From positions 172,655 through 236,654 of the forward strand of contig CAVZBT010000007.1 in NCBI GenBank assembly GCA_963773605.1: a stretch of 64,000 nucleotides of DNA, in the 5' to 3' direction. The notes beneath the pieces are model-generated. The model was given only the letters and a program-made list of their open reading frames with translations. It had not been told where the DNA came from and did no database searches. Shown piece after piece: positions 44,768 to 53,574 of the stretch. A program made the translations under genes and the position numbers. Position 1 is the stretch's first letter. Each line of letters begins with the position of its first letter. The DNA is from CAVZBT01 sp963773605. Its GTDB lineage: Bacteria; Acidobacteriota; UBA6911.

Positions 44768-45160
44768 TTATCGCTTCGAGAACTGGAATCTCTTGCGAGC
44801 TCCCTTTTGACCGTATTTCTTCCGTTCCTTGATGCGGGAATCGCGCGTCAGCAGTCCCGCTCGCTTTAACCTGGACCGCAACTCCGCGTTGAACTGCAGG
44901 AGCGCCCGGGCGATCCCCAGCCGTATGGCGCCCGCCTGACCGGAGGGACCGCCGCCATCGACGATAGCACGCAGGTCGAATTTCCCCACGTTGTCGGTGA
45001 TAGTAAGAGGATACCGAATGATGGTGCGCTGGGTTTCGTTGCAGAAGTACTCGCTCAGGTCACGCTTGTTGATCGTCATCTGCCCCGACCCGGGGACCAG
45101 ATAAACGCGGGCGGTCGAGCTCTTCCTCTTGCCGGTTCCATAAAATAGATCTGTCGCCAA
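44768..45160 (-). CDS. rpsI: Ribosomal protein S9
   Basis: The 130-residue S9 has the N-terminal F-Y-G-T-G-K-R-K-S-S-T-A-R-V-Y-L, the central AIVDGGGPSGQAGAIRLGIA signature and the C-terminal basic tail K-Y-G-Q-K-G-A-R-K-R-F-Q-F-S-K-R that reaches the P-site. It follows rplM, the universal pair, with 53 bases between. Confidence 0.97.
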   Translation of the reverse strand: MATDLFYGTGKRKSSTARVYLVPGSGQMTINKRDLSEYFCNETQRTIIRYPLTITDNVGKFDLRAIVDGGGPSGQAGAIRLGIARALLQFNAELRSRLKRAGLLTRDSRIKERKKYGQKGARKRFQFSKR

Positions 45161-45213
45161 CCTTGTACTCCTTCTACGAGAGGCTCTCGCCGTGACGGGT
45201 CCGCGCGGCCCCC

Positions 45214-45642
45214 TTACTGGGCCAGGACCTCGGGCCGTTGCGCCTGGTGCGGGTGCTCCGGCCCGCGGTATACCTTCAGCTTCTTCCGCATCGCCCGGCC
45301 CAGTTTCGATTTGGGCAACATCCCGACGACGGCCTCACGTAGGACCTTCTCGGGATTCCTGGCCAGCAGGTCGCCCGCAGCAATCGAGCGCAGCCCGCCG
45401 GGATAGCCGGTGTGGTGGTGGTAGAACTTGTCCTTGAGTTTATTCCCCGTAAGCCGCACCTTGGCGGCATTGACTACTATGACGTAGTCCCCGGTGTCCA
45501 GAAACGGCGTGTAGATCGGTTTGTCCTTGCCGGTCAGCAGCCGCGCCACCCGGGCCGCCAGCCTTCCCAGGACCTTGTCCTCGGCATCCACGACGTGCCA
45601 CTGCTTCTTGATTTCGCCCTCGCCGGGTATATAGCTCTTCAT
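45214..45642 (-). CDS. rplM: Ribosomal protein L13
   Basis: L13 begins MKSYIPGEGEIKKQWHVVDA and has A-E-D-K-V-L-G-R-L-A, the block VIVVNAAKVRLTGNKLKDKF and VVGMLPKSKLGRAMRKKLKV, all diagnostic. About 142 residues is normal. The start is ATG 45642 (or the adjacent 45645), with AGGG upstream. It is the first gene of the rplM-rpsI-rpsB-tsf-pyrH-frr unit. Confidence 0.97.
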   Translation of the reverse strand: MKSYIPGEGEIKKQWHVVDAEDKVLGRLAARVARLLTGKDKPIYTPFLDTGDYVIVVNAAKVRLTGNKLKDKFYHHHTGYPGGLRSIAAGDLLARNPEKVLREAVVGMLPKSKLGRAMRKKLKVYRGPEHPHQAQRPEVLAQ

Positions 45643-46028
45643 CATGCCCTCACTGGATATCCTCAATGCAGAACAAACCTTTAGGCTAGCCAAGTGCGAC
45701 CGCACTGTCAAGCACTTAAACGCTCAGGACGCCGGTATTTCGCACAATCCGGGCCCGCCGGTCGCGCGCATCCTGAAATTGTACTCCCGAATGGGGCCTC
45801 ATTTTCGCGTTTCCGTGACGGGCGCCCGCAATCCGAAGAAAAAATCGTGAACGTTTGGGTCCCCTCGGTACGATAAGGGACCCAGGGACGGCTCAGCACC
45901 TGTCGGGACCCTGGTCGAGTTACCGACTGTTTCTCTTGAGATTGCCGTTCCGGGGCAGACCGGATTCTAACAGATCATCCCCTCGGAACTTTCGCTCAGT
46001 CGGCGACGGTTCGAAGCTTCGATCCCAC
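45643..46028. other. Divergent intergenic region between rplM and pilM
   Basis: These 386 bases separate divergent units. The left part holds the rplM promoter. Near 45826-45838 is a TTTCCGTGACGGG motif that recurs at 45188-45197 and 55368-55380. I see no sigma-54 site, gene or convincing promoter for pilM. Confidence 0.5.
45683..45711 (-). promoter_or_regulatory. Sigma-70-type promoter of rplM
   Basis: On the minus strand TTGACA (45706-45711) and TAGCCT (45683-45688) are separated by 17 bases, about 40 bases before the L13 start. The -35 is perfect and the -10 is weak. Confidence 0.5.
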
Positions 46029-47093
46029 ATGGCCATTAACTTTCTGAATCGAAACAAACAGGTCGTCGGCCTTGACCTCGGGTCAAGCACCATAAAGACG
46101 GTCGAGCTCCGTCCGCTGCGCAAGGGGGGGTACGAACTCCTGACCCTGGGGATGGAAGAGCTCTCGCCCGACTGCATCGTCGACGGCGTGATCATCTCCA
46201 AGCTCCCGGTGTCGGACGCGATCAACCGGATCTTCACCCAGCAGACGGTCAAAAACCGCCGGGTCGCCACGTCCATATCGGGACACTCCGTGATCGTGAA
46301 AAAGATCGCCCTCCCCGTACAGAGCGACGAGGACCTCGCCGAGTCCATTCGCTGGGAAGCGGAGCAGTATATTCCCTTCGATATCGCCGACGTCAACCTC
46401 GACTATCAGGTCCTGGGAGAAAGCTCCACGACGGGGAACCTGGACGTGCTGCTGGTGGCGGTGAAGAAGGAGAAGATCACCGACCACACCAGCGTGATCA
46501 CGATGGCCGGCAAGAACCCGGTCGTCGTCGATGTGGACGCCTTCGCCCTGCAGAACGCCTACGAGGTGAACTACGCGCCCACCACCCGGACTCCGGTGGC
46601 GCTGCTGGACATCGGCGCCAGCGTCATGACCATCAACGTCGTGGCGGGCACCGATTTTCTCTTCACCCGCGACGTCGGAGTCGGCGGACGCCAATACACC
46701 GACTTCATTCAGAAGGAATTCAACCTGACCTTCGGGCAGGCACAGGCGCTCAAGCACGGGGAGGCCGTCGAGGGGATCGACCCGTCCGAAGCGCGCCACA
46801 TCATCGACTCGGTCACCGAAATCCTCTGCCTCGAAATCCAGAAGACCTTCGACTTCTTCAAGTCCACCACCACCATCGACCACATCGACCGCATGCTGGT
46901 CAGCGGCGGAGGGGCGCACACGCCGGGCCTCATCGAGACGCTCGACCGCAAGTTCGAGATCCCGACGGAGAAATTCGACTCGTTCAAGAACATCTCCTAC
47001 GACCCCCGGCGTTTTCCGGAGGCCATGGTCACCGGCCACTCCCCGGATCTGGCCATCGCCGTAGGCCTGGCACTCAGGAACGGGGAGGAATAG
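46029..47093 (+). CDS. pilM: Type IV pilus assembly ATPase-like protein PilM
   Basis: PilM is an FtsA-like cytoplasmic actin fold that binds PilN at the inner membrane. The start region is INFLNRNKQVVGLDLGSSTI with K-T-V-E-L; the SHS2-like part has W-E-A-E-Q-Y-I-P-F-D-I; then PVALLDIGASVMTINVV and M-L-V-S-G-G-G-A-H-T-P-G-L. The ATG at 46029 begins exactly at the conserved N-terminus; the frame is open back to 45855 without coding character. 354 residues is normal. First gene of pilM-N-O-P-Q. Confidence 0.95.
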   Translation: MAINFLNRNKQVVGLDLGSSTIKTVELRPLRKGGYELLTLGMEELSPDCIVDGVIISKLPVSDAINRIFTQQTVKNRRVATSISGHSVIVKKIALPVQSDEDLAESIRWEAEQYIPFDIADVNLDYQVLGESSTTGNLDVLLVAVKKEKITDHTSVITMAGKNPVVVDVDAFALQNAYEVNYAPTTRTPVALLDIGASVMTINVVAGTDFLFTRDVGVGGRQYTDFIQKEFNLTFGQAQALKHGEAVEGIDPSEARHIIDSVTEILCLEIQKTFDFFKSTTTIDHIDRMLVSGGGAHTPGLIETLDRKFEIPTEKFDSFKNISYDPRRFPEAMVTGHSPDLAIAVGLALRNGEE

Positions 47094-47097
47094 GGCC

Positions 47098-47664
47098 ATG
47101 ATCAAAGTCAACCTGCTCCGCGACCAGACCGACCGCGTGCGCAAAATCACGGTGAAACAAACCGTGTCCGGGGTCGGCCTGCTCCTGGCGGTCGTGGCCG
47201 TCCTGGCCGCCGCGGCCATGGGCGCCTGGTGGTACACCGTAAGGCGCCAGATCACCGACCTGACCGGCGAGCGCGACCGGCTCCGCATCGAGAACACCCG
47301 TTTGCAGGCCCTCCGGAAAGAAATCAGCGAGTACGAGAAGGCCAAGCGGCTGCGCGAAAGCCGGATCGAAGTCATCGAGACGCTGAAGGAATTCCAGACC
47401 GGCCCCGTGCGCCTGCTCAACCACGTCATCCACAGCATCCCGCGCGACGCCAACGTGTGGCTGACGGTGCTCGACCAGCGCGGTGAGCGCGTCCAGATTA
47501 CCGGCTATGCCCACCACAGCCAGTCGATCCCGGACTTCATGAGCAGCCTGGCAGCCTCGGGCTATTTCAAGACGGTCGACCTCGAGAATATCGAGGAGGA
47601 AAAGGAGGCGGCCAAGTTCTCCCTGGTCTGCGTTGCCGCCGAACGAAAGGCCCCTACGGAGTAG
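47098..47664 (+). CDS. pilN: Type IV pilus inner-membrane protein PilN
   Basis: PilN binds PilM through its N-terminal tail (MIKVNLLRDQTD, the conserved I-N-L-L motif) and dimerises with PilO in the periplasm. One membrane helix (GLLLAVVAVLAAAAMGAWWY) is followed by a coiled coil and a small periplasmic domain with V-W-L-T-V-L-D-Q-R-G-E-R-V. The 188 residues and 4-base spacing after pilM are typical. Confidence 0.94.
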   Translation: MIKVNLLRDQTDRVRKITVKQTVSGVGLLLAVVAVLAAAAMGAWWYTVRRQITDLTGERDRLRIENTRLQALRKEISEYEKAKRLRESRIEVIETLKEFQTGPVRLLNHVIHSIPRDANVWLTVLDQRGERVQITGYAHHSQSIPDFMSSLAASGYFKTVDLENIEEEKEAAKFSLVCVAAERKAPTE

Positions 47665-47668
47665 ACGC

Positions 47669-48271
47669 ATGTCGCTGAAAGATCTCAAGCTGGAAAACCT
47701 GCCCCGATCCGCACAACTGCTGATCTTCGCGGGGCTGATGATCGCGCTGCTGACCGTCTTCTATTTCCTGTACCTGAGCGACTGGATCAAGCAGCGGGAC
47801 GCCTTGCAGGCCGAGGTTCAGCAGCTGCAGGCGGCCGTCGCCCAGAGTGCGGCCGTCGAAGCCCAGCTCAGCCGGTTCAAGAAGGACTTGGCGCAGTTGG
47901 AGGACCGGCTGGAACTGTTGCGCGCCATCCTCCCGGCCCAGAAGGAAACCCCGACCGTCCTGCGCAGCGTGCAGGACATGGCCTCCTCGAGCAATCTGAA
48001 AATCAGCAAGTTCACGCCGCAGCCGGTCGTGCCACGCGCCTTCTATTCCGACTGGCCGATTCAGATGCAAGTCGAGGGCTCCTACGACGCGCTCGGCCGC
48101 TTCTTCGAGAAAGTCAGCGAGGCGACCCGGATCATCAACGTCGGGAACATCAGCATAAAGGGAATCGATGGTTCCACGGATTTCAACCGTACCCTGACCG
48201 CCACCTGCACCGCCACGACCTTCGTATTCCGCGAAGAGCAGGTCGTCGGGGGCAGCAGCAGCGGAAACTAA
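47669..48271 (+). CDS. pilO: Type IV pilus inner-membrane protein PilO
   Basis: PilO pairs with PilN. The N-terminus is short and cytoplasmic, the membrane helix is LLIFAGLMIALLTVFYFLYL, a coiled coil follows (LSRFKKDLAQLEDRLELLRA), then a ferredoxin-like domain with QVEGSYDALGRFFEKVSEAT, the PilO signature. I choose ATG 47669, 5 bases after pilN; the open frame upstream lies within pilN. 200 residues. Confidence 0.94.
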   Translation: MSLKDLKLENLPRSAQLLIFAGLMIALLTVFYFLYLSDWIKQRDALQAEVQQLQAAVAQSAAVEAQLSRFKKDLAQLEDRLELLRAILPAQKETPTVLRSVQDMASSSNLKISKFTPQPVVPRAFYSDWPIQMQVEGSYDALGRFFEKVSEATRIINVGNISIKGIDGSTDFNRTLTATCTATTFVFREEQVVGGSSSGN

Positions 48272-48283
48272 AGCCGAAAAGCC

Positions 48284-48778
48284 ATGACTAACAAGATCTA
48301 TCGATGGGCTCTGCTCGCCGCGTCGGCCTCCGTTTTGGCGCTCCCGGGACCCGGATTGTCAGAGAGCGCGCCTCAGAAGCAGGCCCCCGGGCCCAGACAG
48401 ACCGTGGAAGCCTCGCCCGATGGGGGAATCCACTACGACGCGTCGAACCTCCGCGACCCGTTCCTGAACCCACTGCGGCTGAAAAAGGTCGCCGAAGACC
48501 TCAACGAGGAACTCGGCCGCGGAGCGCCCCCGCCGGGCATTTCCGGCATGTACATCGCCGAGGTGGCGCTGCTGGGGGTTTCCTCGCGCGAGGCCGGACG
48601 TACGGCGGTTTTCCGGGGACCCGACAAACGGGCGTACTTCCTCCAGCCGGGCGACAAGTTGTTTGACGGTTATCTCAAAGACATAGGGCCCGATTTCGTT
48701 CTGCTGATCCGAGAGACCAGGCTGAAATCCGGGAAGGTACTCACCCAGGACGTGCAAAAGAGGCTCAGGACACCATAG
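48284..48778 (+). CDS. pilP: Type IV pilus pilotin-like protein PilP
   Basis: PilP links PilN-PilO to the secretin. After a hydrophobic leader (ALLAASASVLALPGPGL) the 164-residue protein has a linker with R-D-P-F, the block Y-I-A-E-V-A-L-L-G-V-S-S, and KRAYFLQPGDKLFDGYLKDI, a PilP-type beta domain. A clear lipobox Cys is missing, unlike proteobacterial PilP, so it may be secreted rather than lipidated. It lies between pilO and pilQ. Confidence 0.85.
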   Translation: MTNKIYRWALLAASASVLALPGPGLSESAPQKQAPGPRQTVEASPDGGIHYDASNLRDPFLNPLRLKKVAEDLNEELGRGAPPPGISGMYIAEVALLGVSSREAGRTAVFRGPDKRAYFLQPGDKLFDGYLKDIGPDFVLLIRETRLKSGKVLTQDVQKRLRTP

Positions 48779-48787
48779 GGTTGCCGT

Positions 48788-51052
48788 ATGAAAATGAGAG
48801 GCGTCGATTTCAGTGAATTGCTGGTCAACAAGCGGGCTGCGTCCCTGGCGGCGGTCTTCCTGATCTGCTGCCTGGCGCTCAGCACGACCGCTCTTTCCGA
48901 CGAGGCCGCCGGGCAGAAACTCCCCGGCAAACCGGCTGCGATCAATCAGAGCGACGTGCTGCGTCCGACGGCGGCGCCCCTTCCCGGCAAGCGCGTTCCG
49001 GGGGGGATCGTCAGCTCGCTCACCAACGTCACGACCGCGCAGGAAGGCGGCAACCTCGTCGTCTCCGTCCTCACCACGGGCGGCGCGGCCAAGACGCAGG
49101 AGTTCATCCTCAGCGACCCGCCGCGGCTCGTCGTCGATCTGATCAATGTCGACAACAAGGCGCCGTTCTTCAACCTCCCAATCAACAGCGCCGGGGTGAA
49201 GCAACTCCGCGTACGGCAGTTCCAGAGCACCGAGCCCAGGATCTCCCGTCTCGTGTTCGATCTGGACGAAGGGCACGGCAAGCACGTCACCGAGTCCGAA
49301 GGCACGTCGGTCCGGATCGTCTTCCACCCGAAGGCCAACCCTGCCGCCGGGAGCGCCGTAGAAAAAACAACCCCGCCCAGGCCCGCAGCGAAAGCTCCCG
49401 CGGCCGGGACGAACACCGCCGATTCGCTTCGGCCAGCCATGCCCAATCCGGCGCCGCCCCAAGCCGAGGCGCCGCCCCGGCCGTCCTCCGCAGAGGCCGC
49501 CGCCGCGAAACCCGCCGAAAAGAGGGTCACGGTCCCAATCATCCGGGATCTGGCCGTCTCGGAAATCCCGCGCAGCGCGCTCGCGGCCGTTGCCGGCGAG
49601 CAGAAACCGCCGCGCCCACCCGCCCCGGTCGCGATGAAGGAAGATGCGGTCCGGCCGCCGGCAGCCCCGCACGCCCCGGCCCCCGCGCTTCCGCCACCGG
49701 CGCTGCGGCCGCGCCCCGCCAACTCGGGATTTTCCGGCCACCCGCTTACCCTGGACCTGATAGACATCTCCCTCGTCGACTTTTTCCGACTGATGTCGGA
49801 GGAGGGCGGGATTAACATCGTCATGGACCCGGAGATCAAGGGGAATCTCTCCATCAAGGTCGTCAAGGTGCCATGGGACCAGATCTTCGACGCGGCCCTC
49901 ATGAACAACGCCCTCGACAAGCAGATCGACGGCAACCTGGTCAGGATCGCGCGCAAGACCACCCTGCAGGAAGAAGCGAAACAGCGCGAGCAGCTCAAGA
50001 AGGCCAATCTCCTGGCGGCGGACCTGGAAACGCGGATCAAGCGCCTCAACTACGCCAAAGCGGCTGCCTTCGTGGCACCGCTATCCGAGCAGAAGACCGT
50101 GCGCGGGACCGTCGTCGTCGACGAGAGGAGCAATTCGCTGATCATCAGCGACATCCCGAGTTCGATCGAGCGGATGGTCCAACTGGTCGAAAGCCTCGAC
50201 ATCCCGCAACCGCAGGTCGAGATCGAGGCCCGCATCGTCTCGGCAACGCGCGACTTCGCCCGTGATATCGGCGTACAGTTCGGTTTCGTCCAGGGCAACC
50301 TCGAACGCGTCAGCGTCGGCGGACCCAACACGTTCGGGACCATCGGCGGCACCCGCCCCGCCGCAACGCCTACAAACACCTACGCGGCCGGCAACTCCTC
50401 GACCGGTCGCGGCGCTTCGGAAAGCACGTCCAGCCAGAGCGGAGCGGTCAGCACGGGGACTTCGACCAACAACGCCGGGAACTACAACGTGAACCTCCCG
50501 GCACAGAAGGCCTTCGGGGGACTGGGGATATCGGTGGGCAACATATTCGACACCTTCCTCCTCGATGCGGCCATTACGGCCGGGGAGAACAAGGGCCTGG
50601 CCAAGCTGATCTCGCAGCCTAAGGTCACGGCGCAGAACAACAGCCCCGCCACCATCACCCAGGGGTTGCGGTTCCCCGTCCAGATCATCGCCAACAACAC
50701 CATCACGATACAGTTCCAGAACGCGGCTCTTACGCTGATCGTCACGCCCCAGATCACCTATGAGGGCAACGTCGTCCTGGACCTGAAGGTCGAAAACAAT
50801 ACGCCCGACTTCGCCAGGACGGTCAACGGCATCCCGTCGATCCGCACCTCCGAATCCTCGACACGGGTGCTGGTCACCGACGGCGGCACGACGGTCATCG
50901 GAGGCATCCTGATCGACAACGAGACCACCCAGGAGGACCGGGTTCCCGGCCTGGCGTCGCTGCCCATAATCGGCAACGTTTTCAAACGCTCGGCAGTGTC
51001 GCACAGCACGCAGGAAGTCTTGTTCTTCATCACTCCGAGGATTGTCAAGTAA
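48788..51052 (+). CDS. pilQ: Type IV pilus secretin PilQ
   Basis: PilQ is the outer-membrane secretin. The 754 residues contain a leader with a hydrophobic core (LAAVFLICCLALSTTALS), an AMIN domain (residues ~75-180, PPRLVVDLINVDNKAPFF), an Ala/Pro-rich linker (~185-310), secretin N domains (ISLVDFFRLMSEEGGINIVM, then ERMVQLVESLDIPQPQVEIE), and the secretin barrel with DGGTTVIGGILIDNETTQED and VPGLASLPIIGNVFKRS, ending EVLFFITPRIVK. A Ser/Thr/Asn-rich insert near residues 525-580 (STGRGASESTSSQSGAVSTG) is unusual. The signal leader is preceded by about 17 extra residues. Confidence 0.96.
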   Translation: MKMRGVDFSELLVNKRAASLAAVFLICCLALSTTALSDEAAGQKLPGKPAAINQSDVLRPTAAPLPGKRVPGGIVSSLTNVTTAQEGGNLVVSVLTTGGAAKTQEFILSDPPRLVVDLINVDNKAPFFNLPINSAGVKQLRVRQFQSTEPRISRLVFDLDEGHGKHVTESEGTSVRIVFHPKANPAAGSAVEKTTPPRPAAKAPAAGTNTADSLRPAMPNPAPPQAEAPPRPSSAEAAAAKPAEKRVTVPIIRDLAVSEIPRSALAAVAGEQKPPRPPAPVAMKEDAVRPPAAPHAPAPALPPPALRPRPANSGFSGHPLTLDLIDISLVDFFRLMSEEGGINIVMDPEIKGNLSIKVVKVPWDQIFDAALMNNALDKQIDGNLVRIARKTTLQEEAKQREQLKKANLLAADLETRIKRLNYAKAAAFVAPLSEQKTVRGTVVVDERSNSLIISDIPSSIERMVQLVESLDIPQPQVEIEARIVSATRDFARDIGVQFGFVQGNLERVSVGGPNTFGTIGGTRPAATPTNTYAAGNSSTGRGASESTSSQSGAVSTGTSTNNAGNYNVNLPAQKAFGGLGISVGNIFDTFLLDAAITAGENKGLAKLISQPKVTAQNNSPATITQGLRFPVQIIANNTITIQFQNAALTLIVTPQITYEGNVVLDLKVENNTPDFARTVNGIPSIRTSESSTRVLVTDGGTTVIGGILIDNETTQEDRVPGLASLPIIGNVFKRSAVSHSTQEVLFFITPRIVK

Positions 51053-51060
51053 CCGGCGTC

Positions 51061-51414
51061 ATGTTTCAGTCGATTCTGGCGAACCTTAGATCCCGTATCC
51101 GGGGAGCACGCTGGGCCATGCTCGTAGCCGCCGATGGCGTGCTCCTCGAGAGTTCCCCCTCCCCGCTGCCCGACGGCGACGTTCTCGCCGCCGAATACGC
51201 CCTCCTGTACCGGTCCATGCGCCGGACCGTCGCAAACAACGGCGATCAACTTGCCACCGCGACCCTGGGCACCGGTGACAGCAAGGTCCTCTTCCAGGAC
51301 CTCACCCCAGACTACTTCCTACTGATGTCTCTGGATCCGGACGGACACGCCGGGAGAGCTGCCTTCGAAATCGCAAAGACCCGCGGCCCCCTGGAGCGCG
51401 AACTGGTCTTCTGA
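51061..51414 (+). CDS. Small roadblock/LC7-like protein after pilQ
   Basis: The 117-residue protein has no signal or membrane segment. Its pattern (GARWAMLVAADGVLLESS, then D-G-D-V-L-A-A-E-Y-A-L-L, V-L-F-Q-D-L-T-P-D-Y-F-L-L-M-S-L, then GRAAFEIAKTRGPLEREL) follows the roadblock/LC7 fold, as in MglB, the regulator of the polarity GTPase MglA. It begins 8 bases after pilQ, so it belongs to the pilus operon. An MglB-like role in pilus polarity is inference; no MglA gene is in the window. Confidence 0.65.
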   Translation: MFQSILANLRSRIRGARWAMLVAADGVLLESSPSPLPDGDVLAAEYALLYRSMRRTVANNGDQLATATLGTGDSKVLFQDLTPDYFLLMSLDPDGHAGRAAFEIAKTRGPLERELVF

Positions 51415-51707
51415 TTGGCAGGGGGTCAAGGGGCCAAGGACGCCCTGTTCCGATCGAAATCGTCTCCGGTGTTCATTTCATCCCTTTGACCTTTGATCCC
51501 TTCGGGATGCCGGCGGCCCCGGCGGCCCAGCCTGCTTTACATCGAACCGTATTGGTGCTATCATCCCGCCCGTTTTGCGGGTGTCTCAATTCGAATGTGG
51601 ACAGCTAGCCCGAAGCGAAAGCCGGTATTGACCGGCTGGATGGACATTTTAGGACGAGAAACCGGTTCTAGGACCTGCGCTGTGGTCCAGACGCCCCAAG
51701 AACGACC
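51415..51707. other. Intergenic region before accB
   Basis: These 293 bases contain G/C-skewed text-like sequence in the first part (GGGGTCAAGGGGCCAAGG and CCCTTTGACCTTTGATCCC, which can pair imperfectly), and a short stem CCCGC/GCGGG near 51570-51586. No gene or clear promoter is visible. Confidence 0.4.
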
Positions 51708-52196
51708 ATGAATATAAAAGAAGTGAAAGATCTGATCCAGGAAATACTACAGAGCGACATCAGCGATTTTGAACTGGAGCACACGGGTACAAAGCTAAAG
51801 CTGCGCCGCGGATACGGGCAGCAGCCCCCTACGGTGGGGGTTGCCGTCTTACCCTCATCGCATGCCGACCCGGTAGCTCCTGCGCCGCAGCCGCAACAAC
51901 CGGCTCTCTCAAGCCCGGACGCGCCTGAACCGGGCGCGGAATCGGAAGACGGTCTGCACATCATCACTTCGCCGATCGTCGGCACTTTTTACCAGGCGCC
52001 GTCACCGACTGCGCCCTCTTACGTAAAGATCGGCCAGATGGTCCAGGAAGGGACAACGCTCTGTATCGTCGAAGCGATGAAGCTGATGAACGAGATCCCG
52101 TCCGACGTCGCGGGCGAGGTCGTGCGGATCTACGTCGAGAACGGCAGCCCGGTGGAATTCGGCCAGAAGCTCTTTGCTATCCGGCCCCGGAAGTAG
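51708..52196 (+). CDS. accB: Biotin carboxyl carrier protein of acetyl-CoA carboxylase
   Basis: AccB carries the biotin of acetyl-CoA carboxylase. The 162 residues have the N-terminal helix (MNIKEVKDLIQEILQSDISD), a Pro/Ala-rich linker (residues ~50-85), and the biotinyl domain with S-P-I-V-G-T-F-Y and the biotinylation motif E-A-M-K-L-M-N-E. The E-I-P-S-D-V-A-G-E-V stretch completes it. It is followed by accC 12 bases later. Confidence 0.97.
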   Translation: MNIKEVKDLIQEILQSDISDFELEHTGTKLKLRRGYGQQPPTVGVAVLPSSHADPVAPAPQPQQPALSSPDAPEPGAESEDGLHIITSPIVGTFYQAPSPTAPSYVKIGQMVQEGTTLCIVEAMKLMNEIPSDVAGEVVRIYVENGSPVEFGQKLFAIRPRK

Positions 52197-52208
52197 GCCC
52201 GAACCAAG

Positions 52209-53552
52209 ATGTTCCGAAAAATTCTGATCGCCAACCGGGGTGAGATCGCACTTCGGATCATCTGCGCCTGCAAGGAGCTGGGGATACCGACGGTCGCCAT
52301 CTACTCTCAGGCGGACCAGAATTCGCTGCACGTGCGGTTCGCGGATGAAGCAGTCTGCATCGGGCCACCGCCCAGCTCTGATAGCTATCTGAACATCCCC
52401 GCGGTGATCAGCGCTGCCGAGATCACCAACGCCGATGCGATTCATCCCGGCTACGGCTTCCTGGCCGAGAGCGCTTATTTCGCCGAGGTGTGCGAGGCCT
52501 GTGGCCTGACTTTCATCGGGCCTTCGCCGGAAGTCATCCGGCTGATGGGCGACAAGGAAAGGGCAAGGACCGCGATGCAGGAGGCCGGGCTGCCCATCGT
52601 GCCCGGGACCGGCCGGGTTCAAGGCCCGGCAGCTTCGATCCTCCCCGCTGTCGAAGAGATCGGCTACCCGCTGATCATAAAGGCCGCCAACGGTGGCGGC
52701 GGCAAGGGCATGCGCATCGTCAACTCGGCCTCGGAGCTGCCTGGAGCACTGGAGATCGCACAAAGCGAGTCTCTGTCAGCCTTCGGATCGCCGGACGTGT
52801 ACCTGGAGAAATACATCCCGACGGCGCGCCACATCGAGTTCCAGATTCTGGCCGACCACTTCGGCAACGTCGTGCACCTCGGCGAAAGAGAGTGTTCGAT
52901 CCAGCGCCGGTACCAGAAGCTGATCGAGGAGTCGCCGTCACCATACATCAAGCCGGAGGTCCGCGCAGAAGTGGGCGCGCTCGTCGTAAACGCAGCCCGG
53001 ATGGTGAATTACGCGAATGCCGGGACGATGGAGTTCATCTTCGACGACCAGGGGAAATACTACTTCATGGAGATGAACACCCGGATCCAGGTCGAGCACC
53101 CGGTCACCGAAATGGTTACCTGCATCGACCTGGTCAAGGAACAGATCCGGATAGCCGCCCGGCAGAAACTGGAACTCACGCAGGACAAGATCGCGTTCCG
53201 CGGTTCGGCCATCGAGTGCCGGATCAATGCCGAGTGCCCCGACACCTTTCTCCCATCCCCGGGCAAGCTCACCACCTTTTACCCGCCGAGCGGCTTCGGG
53301 ATCCGCGTCGATACGGCCGCCTACAGCGAGGGCGACGTGTCGCCGTACTACGACTCGCTCATCGCGAAGGTGATCAGCTATGCCGGCACGCGCAAGGAAG
53401 CGATCAGCCGCATGCAGCGGGCCCTTGGGATGATGGTCGTCGAGGGCGTCAAGTGCACGATCCCGCTGCACCAGCGCATCCTCGCGAGCACGGGGTTCCA
53501 GGAAGGGTGCTTCAACACGCGCTATCTGGACCAACTCCGTTCCCGCCGCTAG
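52209..53552 (+). CDS. accC: Biotin carboxylase subunit of acetyl-CoA carboxylase
   Basis: AccC carboxylates biotin on AccB with ATP and bicarbonate. The 447 residues start FRKILIANRGEIALRIICAC, the ATP-grasp loop is I-K-A-A-N-G-G-G-G-K-G-M-R, and the catalytic region MEFIFDDQGKYYFMEMNTRI with Q-V-E-H-P-V-T-E-M is complete. Length is standard. Operon with accB; thiE follows 22 bases later. Confidence 0.97.
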   Translation: MFRKILIANRGEIALRIICACKELGIPTVAIYSQADQNSLHVRFADEAVCIGPPPSSDSYLNIPAVISAAEITNADAIHPGYGFLAESAYFAEVCEACGLTFIGPSPEVIRLMGDKERARTAMQEAGLPIVPGTGRVQGPAASILPAVEEIGYPLIIKAANGGGGKGMRIVNSASELPGALEIAQSESLSAFGSPDVYLEKYIPTARHIEFQILADHFGNVVHLGERECSIQRRYQKLIEESPSPYIKPEVRAEVGALVVNAARMVNYANAGTMEFIFDDQGKYYFMEMNTRIQVEHPVTEMVTCIDLVKEQIRIAARQKLELTQDKIAFRGSAIECRINAECPDTFLPSPGKLTTFYPPSGFGIRVDTAAYSEGDVSPYYDSLIAKVISYAGTRKEAISRMQRALGMMVVEGVKCTIPLHQRILASTGFQEGCFNTRYLDQLRSRR

Positions 53553-53574
53553 CAGGACCGGGGAGTCCCTGCCC

